Part shown: positions 56,337 to 64,000 of the stretch, piece by piece
Layout: the number at the start of each line of letters is the position of its first letter
Numbering within the stretch: position 1 is the first letter of the stretch
Origin: Symbiodinium natans
Lineage: Eukaryota > Sar > Dinophyceae > Suessiales > Symbiodiniaceae
Reading direction: 5' to 3'
Length of the DNA: 64,000 nucleotides
Assembly (NCBI GenBank): GCA_905221605.1
Contig: CAJNDS010002413.1
Coordinates: 861,423 to 925,422, forward strand
Notes under the pieces: model-generated
Databases searched by the model: none
Told to the model about the DNA's origin: nothing
The model's input: only the letters and a program-made list of their open reading frames with translations
Made by a program: the position numbers and the translations under genes

Positions 56337-57278
56337 TCTAGGCCCTGCAGGGTCAAACAATGAGTAGTAAGTAGTAGTCGGGACCCCCTCCTGATCAGGA
56401 CCCGGGCTTGAGGCGTTGTATGTTTATAATTGTTAACAAAGTAGGCCAGGCATAGAATCCTTGCGGCTAAAGTAGTAATCAGATCAGGACGTGTTCGGTC
56501 CTTCTAAGTCAGTGGTCTGGCAGTGGGTGCAGGCCTTGAAGACGAGGATGTTGATTCTCGCTTTTGGCAGCGTCTTGGGGCCACGCCACATCCCTCAGAT
56601 GTTGTTCTCAGGCCGGCTCTGGGGCAGGGTCTGCGGGGGGGCGGGGGGGGGATGATGTAGAGAGTTTGTGGGGTTTAAAAGGGTTCAGGTTTTGAAGTGA
56701 TGCTGCTAACCCTAAAGCTTGACCCCAGGCCCAACCCCTTTTAAATTTGAAGCCAACTTTAACATAACGAAGCCCTGAACCGAAGCCTAAACCCTAAGCC
56801 CAGGAAGCTAATCTAACACAATGCTCGCAACAGGACCAAACAGTACATGTCCGACCCGGACAGTTCCTACAGCCGTCCGATCTTGTACCTCCCGTACGCT
56901 GTTGCGGTAGAGCTGGCGCAGCAGGGAGCTGTCCCAGAAGGCCAATTTTAATTTCCTTTCATGGTTTAATTTCAGCTTTGTAGGTCCAGGTCAGGTTTGT
57001 TTCTGGATTAGAATATTATCTGTCAGTCAGTCACTCACTGAGTGTCCCACTCTGAATGTAAAGCTGCGTCTGCGTCCCTGTCAGTCCTTGTGGAAGAGCG
57101 CCCGAGAGACGAGAAGAGCTGTGAATCCTGGCTGAAGTTGGCGTCCCTGCTACGCGCCGCGCTTGCAAGCTAAACTTACCTTGTCTCTCTAGATCAGTTA
57201 TTTCCAAGACTTACAAAATTTTAGTTATTGAAGTTTTGGCGGCTCGGCTCGCCGTCCTGAGGTGCGGCGCCATTCAAC
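56337..57278. other. Intergenic, no gene seen
   Basis: GTAGTAAGTAGTAGT-type and CAGTCAGTCACTCACTGAG motifs, a G-run near 56635-56650, and some CCCTAA-like words at 56700-56800. No supported coding sequence. Confidence 0.5.
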
Positions 57279-57815
57279 ATGACAGCTGCCGCGCAGCAGC
57301 TGGAGAATCTGGCAGCAGACACTCGTGTACGCGCGCCGCCCATGTCAATTGGTGGGCTTTTGTCGCCCGGCCCTGCCGTGGGTCCGGCGATTCCCGGTCG
57401 GGACTCAGATGCTGGACTTCCTGTGGCTCCGGTGTCTTGGCGTGAAAATTGTTGCAACGCTTTACTTTCATTGCTGCTGAGTTTGTCAGCGAGACAGCCC
57501 TGGGACATGTTGTAACGCTTTTACCTTGACTGCTGCTGAGTTTCTTGGCAAGACAGCCGTGGGACACTAATTATTAGTTTCCTTTGATGGCCTGCTGCTG
57601 TGGCCAAGGCTGCCAATGTTGTGGCCCTCCGAAGAGAGAACCTGGAGAGAAAGCATCTCTTGAAGTACAAGGCCAAGCGCGCGAGGTATCACATATACAC
57701 AGCGGCAGCGAGATTGTGGGCAGCGGGCGTTGCATGGGACACAGCCTTGAGTACGGTGGAGGCAGCCTTTAAGGCTGCAACTGTAGAGGACGGTGGTGCT
57801 GCGATCGCTGTGTAG
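57279..57815 (+). CDS. Small two-exon helical protein, function unknown
   Basis: Exon 1 57279-57431 (MTAAAQQLENLAADTRVRAP...), intron 57432-57608 (GTGTCT...GCCAAG, phase 0), exon 2 57609-57815; about 119 residues. Exon 2 reads AANVVALRRENLERKHLLKY then KAKRARYHIYTAAARLWAAG, a basic amphipathic helix region, ending AAIAV. The intron contains a 60-bp internal duplication. Its place after the DUF7869 gene suggests an accessory protein of the same element, which is inference. Confidence 0.5.
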
Positions 57816-58369
57816 ATGCTGCCGGCTGCCGCGGAAGCCCCTTTCAGGCTGGGCCAGCGTCCTGATCATGCCCAGGTTGCACGCAGCGCCCGCTCGCAAA
57901 CGTAACCCTGGTCTGGCACAGGGAGTCACGGGTTCGACTCGGTTCGACCTCGATCTTCGCGCCCGCAGAATGTGTGGCCCAGTCTGATTGAGAGGACGGG
58001 GTTAGTCACAAAACGTGGCTCCTGCGCGGCAGCCTCATAAGCGATGAAGGTCGACGACTTTCATCTCTGAATAGGCCCCTTTCTCGGAGAAATTTTCGTG
58101 TACTAGGCGGTTGTTGGGTTTGTTGGAAAAAAATCGCCCCAGAACCCAGCATTTCCAGATGAAAGTCGTCAACATTCATCGGAAAACACGCTCTTCTCAG
58201 CAAGGGGCGTTTTAGGACGAATCGTGGCCTCAGAATTGAAAAAAATTGGGGTGCGGCATGGACACCTGTGGCTCTAGCGTGGGGGACATGTGAGAAATTG
58301 CTGCCAGATGGTAATGTAGGGCCAAAAAATCGTTTGCGACGAATCCTGTCGACATTAGTCGCCAAATGA

Positions 58370-58510
58370 AGGGGGGGGGGGAGGGGTGGGGGGGGGAGGG
58401 GGGGGGGTGAGGGGCGGGGGGAGGGGGGGGGGGGTTTGGACTTAAAAGCCAACAACGTTCGTCACAAAACAGGGGTCCTGGTGGTTTGGGGGGGGGGGGA
58501 GGTGGTGTGG
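58370..58510. repeat. G-rich low-complexity tracts
   Basis: G-runs at about 58371-58437 and 58481-58510. The surrounding 57816-58961 has no gene I can support. Confidence 0.9.
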
Positions 58511-58961
58511 GGGGGGGTTCGGGGGTCCGACGAAGAAGCCACAGTCACAACGTTCGGGGTGGGGAGGGGCCCGGGGGGAGTTCTGCAAACAAACTACCCA
58601 GAGCCGCAAGTAAGAATGAAGTTATACCACCCCAAAGCCTTGAAACCCTAACTCTCCAAGCCAAACGAGTCTGAGTCTAAGTTATTTCCTGAATCCGGAC
58701 GACTGTGTTCTTTTGCCGGTCCTACATTGATCAGTCAGATGTCATGTAGTCAGACGAGTGCCAGCCAGGTCCGGGAACCATGATGAAATTCGATGTGAAT
58801 TCGGATGCTGCGCTGCGCCCGGCTCTGGCAATAAATGTTTTGGCTGCCGACTGTACATGTGTTGCCTCCGTCGCGGCATTCATGTCACTAAGTGTCAAGT
58901 TGAATCTGAAGCTGCCGCCTGTGCTGTGCGGCCGTTTGAAGGTTGTTCAAGGTCAGGCATC

Positions 58962-59761
58962 ATGACAAAGCAGAAAAGGCCTGGGGCCGAAGCCCCCGCT
59001 GGCAGCAGCAAAGCCCCAAGACGCTCTCAGAGCATGAGAAGTGTGGCCAGCGCAAGCGACACGGGCAGCGGAAAGCTCGAGGAGGAGGATCCTGACCTGC
59101 CTGACACCCAGGCTGTGACCCTCTTTCGGCAGTGGTGGTCCTCCGTCCGCAATTTTCATGTTTTGTTGGCGCATGCACTTCACGTTAGGTAATGTTTCCG
59201 GCCCTGGTAGCGTCCTATAATCATTGTCATCCTGCTTGAGCTTTGCGTGCTCAGGGCGGCCAAGTTGGAAGAGCACGGCACGGTTCAGCAATTCTTTTCC
59301 TCTACGTTCACGGACAAGGTGCGCTCAGTGTCAGTCTCTATTTTTTCGGCAGTCAGGCCTTGAGTCTGAGTCTGACAGTCGAGCTGATGTGCCATCATTT
59401 CCCGAGTGCCAGGACACGGTGCTGCGCTTCCTGCGACACTTGGACGTCGAGTACCCCGCGGAGACGAATGTGCGTACCATTCTATATTGGAATTAATTTT
59501 GACCCATTCAAGTGTCGATGCTGTCGCAAACGCTCCCGCTTGTCATGCTCAGTGTGACCATTGACTGACACTGCTTGAATGTCTTGTGCGGTGACTGAGT
59601 CTTTGGTCCCTCAGGACGTATGCCCAGGGCAAATCTTTCAAAAAGGCGGGCCCCGTGAATCTACGCCCATGGATGCTCCCCTACCTCAGCTGCCAGGGCT
59701 GCAAGGGTGTTCAGGAACCAGCGGCTCCGATGCATTTCAGTGCTGTCGGCAAGCAATCTGA
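58962..59761 (+). CDS. Small four-exon gene, function unknown
   Basis: Exon 1 58962-59188 (MTKQKRPGAEAPAGSSKAPR...FRQWWSSVRNFHVLLAHALH), intron 59189-59254, exon 2 59255-59318 (AAKLEEHGTVQQFFSSTFTD), intron 59319-59412, exon 3 59413-59469 (DTVLRFLRHLDVEYPAETN), intron 59470-59614, exon 4 59615-59761. Junctions are GT-AG and in phase (2, 0, 0). In exon 4 the in-phase frame (DVCPGQIFQ...) is less protein-like than the next frame (TYAQGKSFKKAGPVNLRPWM then LPYLSCQGCKG), so the last junction is uncertain. The N-terminus is basic and Ser-rich. No family recognised. Confidence 0.5.
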
Positions 59762-60249
59762 CTGTCTCAGCGCTGTGGCTTCCGCCTCTAATAATAATAG
59801 TTTTTTTGTTTGAGTTTTTGCTGCCGTTTGCAAGTGATTTTGAAACGTACGGAGAGAAGATGGCATGACAGACAATGAGAGCATGGAGCGGTGAACTTTG
59901 GGGACTCAGCGGGGGGCGTGGTGCAGGGGGGGAGGGGGGGGGGGACAGTAGGTGTGCAACCAGTGATCTGGTCGTCGCTTGGGTTGGGGGTTCATGGTCC
60001 TGGGGCTAACGCGCTGCCAAGGATGCACACTTGGCATTGTGCGAGCTGATCGTGATCAACGGGCGGCTCGGCTGTGAACCTTAACAGTTGCAGTGCTGTT
60101 TTTGGGTGCAAAGCAACATCATTGAAATTTCCGGAATTAGTTTGGGGTTCAGGGTTTAGGTAGGGTCAAGGGTCCAGGGATTGAATTAGAGTTTAGTCAT
60201 AGGGTTTCAGGTCTATTATTATTTGAGTAGGGTTGAGGGTGCTTACTGC

Positions 60250-60530
60250 TCGTCTTCGTTCTGCCACCCCTCTTTTTCTGTCCCTCTCCCTTAGCCTTTC
60301 TCTCTCTCTTTCACTCGTCTCTGAAATCTTAATGTCTCTTTTAATGTCCATGTTCTCACTCTCTCTCTCTCTCTCTCTCCTTCAGTTTAACACTAAGTCC
60401 CTTGTGTTTTCTTTCTGTCTCGCATGTCTCTTCTTATTGAAATCATAAGCCCTTCTTATTTCTCTTTCTCTTCTCTCTCGAGCTCTCTCGCTTTCTTTTT
60501 CTTTCAATCTGTATCCCCCCCACCCTGGCC

Positions 60531-60564
<34 letters not shown>

Positions 60565-61148
60565 CGCTCTCTTCTTTCTCTCTCTTTCTCTTTCTGTTTT
60601 TCTTTCTCTCCTCTCTCTCTCTCTTATTGGCGCCTTCCATTTCCCCCAAGCAGCTCTCCTCCCCTCCTCCCCCCCTTCTCCCTGCCTGCCCACCTCCTTA
60701 CCGGGACTCCCTCTTCTCTTTCTCTTTTCTCTATCTCGCTCTCTTTCTCTCTCTCTCTCTCTCTCGCGATCTCTAAGGCTTTTGAGCTCTCTCTCTCCTA
60801 TACGTCATCCCCTCTACTCTCATCCTCTCTTTATCTCTCTCTCCTCTCTCTCTCTCGTCTCTTATCTCTACTCGTCTGTCTCTCTGCTTGCACTCCTCTC
60901 TGCTTTCTATTTCTCTTTCACTCTTTCATCTAATCCCGTTCTCCTTTCTACTCGCCTTTCGCTTTATCTCTCTCTGTCTTTATCTTTCTCTTTTTTCTCT
61001 CTCTCACTCTCTCTCTCTCTTGCTCTTTCTCTTTCTTTTTCTCTTTCTCCTTCTCCTTCTCCTTCTCTTTCTCTTTCTCTTTCTCTTTCGAATTTCTCTT
61101 TCTCTTTCTCTTTCTCTTTCTCTTTCTCTTTTTCTTTCTCTTTCTCTT

Positions 61149-61213
<65 letters not shown>

Positions 61214-61240
61214 ATCTTTCTCTTTTTCTTTCTTGTCACA
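60250..61240 (+). repeat. Pyrimidine (TCTCTC / TTTCTC) tract, about 1 kb
   Basis: Almost pure C/T on the + strand with runs of CT, TTTCTC and TTCTCC units. It can adopt triplex (H-DNA) structure. Ser/Leu/Phe- and Arg/Glu-rich frames over it are artefacts. The 59762-60249 stretch before it has no gene I can support. Confidence 0.95.
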
Positions 61241-63020
61241 GTCACTTTGCATAAGGAAATAATTTAGGATTAGCCTTAGGGTAAGGATTTGGATTTACAT
61301 CGGGTTGGGGGCTCCTTAGGGTTCATTGTCAAGGGCTTCGGATTTTACGTGAAGGGCGTGATTTCGATTCCTGCATCCGGGTCGTGGTTCCAAGGTTGCA
61401 TTATCATTTCTACTTGATTTGCAATAACAAGCATGATGCGACTGAGTCTGGTATGTGGTGGGGTCGTCGTATGTCAATGTTGTACGCCAAGCATGACGCA
61501 AGGCCAAGGGTCAAAACTTGGATGAATAGTTAGCGGTTTATCTTGGCAGGATGAAGTCAGTGAGAAACCCTGCAAAGCGATGGGGGACAGGAAATAAAGC
61601 CGCCACTTAGTTTGACCCCTGTAAAGGGACGACAAGTTGCAGCAGAATACCATGTACAACCCTTGTAGCATGTATATAAATTTAAATAAGGAACAGGTTG
61701 TCAAAAGGGATGCCAATGCCCCCATTGCGCGACTTGGGCCCGTGGTACTAGTGGTAGTAGCAGCAGCAGCAGGAGTAGTAGCAGGAGTAAGAATAGTAGC
61801 ACTAATTTAATAGCACTAGTAGTAGTCGTTGTCGTAGTAGGAGGAGTAGTAGCACGTGTGGGTCGAAGAAATAAATGCTACAATCATTAAAATTATAGTA
61901 AGAATTTAATAGCAAGTTCTTCGACTCACATAATGCGGTAGATGACGTGACTAGTAATAGCAAACGTGAGGCCGTCGTCGAATTGTCACTGTACCAGATC
62001 GATGCCGTCGCAGAATCCGCGTGTTCTGTGCACGTTGCCGCCTGTCTGTTTAAAATTGAACGAGGACGTTCAACCACGAAGCTTGATGCCAAGTGCCGCG
62101 TCGTGCACCAAGCAATATACATTATCCGCCAGCGTCGGCACTCATCCGCGCGCGGTTCCGCGATCTGGTCATGAAGGACGACGGAATGATGGGGAGAAGA
62201 TGAAACATCAACCCCTCGCTGCACTAAGGCCAGCTTTAGGGCATATCGCGTGGCAAGCACGCATGACACGGGGCCGGCGTCTGTTGCAAGGCACGACGGA
62301 CATGGACATTAACCATGAACAACTAGTACTAGTACTACTAGTAGAATAATAGTAATAATCGTAATCATAATAATAATACTTTAAAGTTGCAGCATTATAA
62401 TATATTATAAAGTATATAAGATATAAGATATAAGACAAAAGGTTAGACATCAGACTCAGGTAGTAGTAGACTTAATACTTACATTGAAAGTTGCCGCGCA
62501 TGGCCGTGAACACGTCGTGTATTTCCCATGCCGCCGCGGTAGAGGAAGTTTCTTATTTTGCTGCTAGTTTCGCGAAATTATTATTTCATGTCTGGTTTGC
62601 GCTGCACGGCGATCGAACCCGGTCATTGCTCACGTGGCATGTCGCGCGTCTTGCGAATTGCCTTGCGCGCAGGGGACGCTAAATGTATGTGTAAATAGTG
62701 GGTTGTGCAATCCAGTCTGACTGTAGTCAACGGTCTTGATTGGTAAGCCCGAGGGCTTTGTTATTTCCAGCGAGTCCGAGGCGTGTGCTGTCCGTAGTTT
62801 ATAGTAAGCGGGTCCCATTCTACTACTACTTTTGGGCTTTACAGTGACGCTTCTGATTCAAATGCATGTTGTTTTGGTGGGGCCGGGGCGGCCGGGGTTG
62901 CTTCAATGATATGACAGTGACTGACTGTCTGTCATACTAAAATGCTGCACTGTTACAGGGAGCTGTCGCAGGGGTTTCCGAACCATTGTGGGCCCGAGGG
63001 AGAGGCGGCAGCTGAACACG
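61241..63020. other. Intergenic or intron-like DNA, possible degraded DUF7869 fragment
   Basis: Trinucleotide CAG/TAG repeats at about 61745-61860. Around 61962-62022 the sequence KREAVVEL..LYQIDAVAES resembles KREVVVEFLEELYQTVAES of the 54.2-kb gene. AT-rich stretch 62330-62440 with an ACTAGTACTAGTACTACTAG palindrome. A weak frame MAVNTSCISHAAAVEEVSYF begins at 62500. Confidence 0.4.
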
Positions 63021-63170
63021 GTTGGCTGCACTATGCCACAGCATGTCAGTCTCTGATGTAGGGTGGAGTACTATCATAATAATTTTAATTTGCGCACCGA
63101 GGTTCAACACGAATCCGAATTTGGTTGGAACGGAAAAACTTTCGGTGACGGCCACGAAGCCGTCCCTCTC

Positions 63171-63326
63171 CATGAGGCCGCAGTTCTACATCGAGTCTTC
63201 CGAGCTAGGGCCGCAGTGCGCGGAGCTGCTGGACCCACACCATCTGGTATATGTCAAGGGGTGGTCGAGATCGACGGCGGCCCTTTCTGTCTGCTGTTGT
63301 GCGTACCAGTGCCCGGAGTTTGCTCA
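63171..63326 (+). CDS. Possible exon, about 52 codons
   Basis: Reads MRPQFYIESSELGPQCAELL then DPHHLVYVKGWSRSTAALSV, ending at CAG/GTCAGAAG, a donor-like edge. Protein-like; no family recognised. Confidence 0.35.
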
Positions 63327-63802
63327 GGTCAGAAGCTCAGTGTCAGTCGGCTAACTTAACTTCACTGACTGTCATGACATGCCGCATGACACAGACGGGG
63401 CGGTTGAGGAATGCATCGCAATCAGTCAAGAAATGAACTAAAGCCAGTTTGCAGCAGGCATGGGGCGAATCACAGAAGCAGTGTCTCGCCTGCCAGTCTG
63501 AGCTGTTGGTGTTGAGTCATGTTCAGAAGCGTCGTTCTGAGAATATGCACTGAGTGGTCTGATGGGCATTGGTTCTTAATTAGAATTGTCGTCGTTTGTA
63601 TGTCGTTTGACATTGAGTTGATTCGAGGTCGATGCGAACCATCTTCGCGGCCGTGTCGGTGGTTGAAAATGATGATGTGGGGACGCTGCTCGTGGCGAAC
63701 CGAAGTCAAACACTCAGAGTCTATTGTCACGTCCTGTGTAGTAAAGACAGTAACGATCTGCAATAATTTTAATTTCATACTGACTTGGTGTGAGGCGTGA
63801 CA

Positions 63803-63937
63803 ATGGCCAGCCAGATGCGGCGCAAGCCAAACGCCTTCAATCTGGTGCATCAGCTGATTCTGGCGCAGAGATCAACTGGGGATGGATTTGGAGAGGCTGG
63901 CTTTGAGGCGGGACTTGAAATTGACAAACTTTGTTGA
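63803..63937 (+). CDS. Possible small coding exon near the window end
   Basis: ATG-initiated 44-codon frame MASQMRRKPNAFNLVHQLIL and on to GLEIDKLC, stop at 63935. Protein-like start with basic residues; may continue by splicing (a GTTGACAG overlaps the end). Function unknown. Confidence 0.35.
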   Translation: MASQMRRKPNAFNLVHQLILAQRSTGDGFGEAGFEAGLEIDKLC

Positions 63938-64000
63938 CAGTGGCTGCTCTTATTTAATGTTGTTTCTTATTGCATGTGTCGCGCCATGACATGAGCAAGG

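Noticed and set aside
57920-57950. tRNA-like GGGTTCGACTCGGTTCGAC
   Set aside because: No complementary T-stem or cloverleaf around it.
60233-61267. Ser/Leu-rich and Arg/Glu-rich open frames
   Set aside because: Translation of a pyrimidine tract on either strand.
62600-62660. tRNA-like GGTTCGATC on the minus strand
   Set aside because: The flanking bases do not form a T-stem and no anticodon arm or acceptor stem can be drawn.

Overview
The window looks like nuclear DNA of a dinoflagellate. Supporting signs are plant/dinoflagellate-type telomere heptamers (TTTAGGG/CCCTAAA) scattered through the interior in both orientations; a 22-nt relict of the dinoflagellate spliced leader just upstream of a gene (21081-21102, minus strand, about 17 of 22 positions as I recall the leader); compact introns of about 60-240 nt; long intron-poor ORFs; and many kinds of low-complexity tract. 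No rRNA, tRNA, CRISPR or bacterial operon structure was seen. The assembly has one 100-N gap (2119-2218) and many long homopolymers, so some frameshifts may be sequence errors.

Layout. 0-5.5 kb: telomere-like and simple repeats, a family of G-tract/C-tract hairpin repeats (2.7-3.96 kb) and microsatellites. 5.6-13.8 kb (+): a large protein resembling an RNase H-fold (DDE-type) transposase, followed on the same strand by a divergent cytosine-C5 DNA methyltransferase broken by two frame changes; a palindromic MITE-like element sits in an intron of the first and another copy lies just after the second. 14.7-16.3 kb (+): a two-exon Cys/His-motif protein, convergent with a 16.7-20.8 kb (-) gene carrying a WW-like motif, an S1 domain and three CCCH zinc fingers, with the spliced-leader relict upstream. 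21.1-39.7 kb: dominated by TTTAGGG/CCCTAAA arrays and their variants, interleaved with short GC-rich islands, many of which read as exons on the + strand; two MITE-like families and a composite satellite (36.2-38.8 kb) also lie here.

From about 39.8 kb the texture changes: telomere-like repeats largely vanish and GTCAGTCAGT-rich, AT-rich intron-like DNA takes over, with small phase-compatible exons on the + strand. These include a multi-exon canonical cytosine-C5 DNA methyltransferase (51.35-53.09 kb; motifs I, IV, VI, VIII and X), a three-exon DUF7869-like transposase-type gene (54.25-56.34 kb), two small multi-exon genes (57.28-57.82 and 58.96-59.76 kb) and a basic/coiled-coil protein (45.2 kb). 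A 1-kb pyrimidine tract lies at 60.25-61.24 kb.

The most interesting pattern is that a cytosine-C5 methyltransferase sits beside a transposase-like protein at two unrelated loci in one window. This suggests mobile elements that carry their own DNA methylation gene. The second is that telomere-like arrays appear to occupy intron positions between exon-like islands. Both are inferences from the sequence alone.
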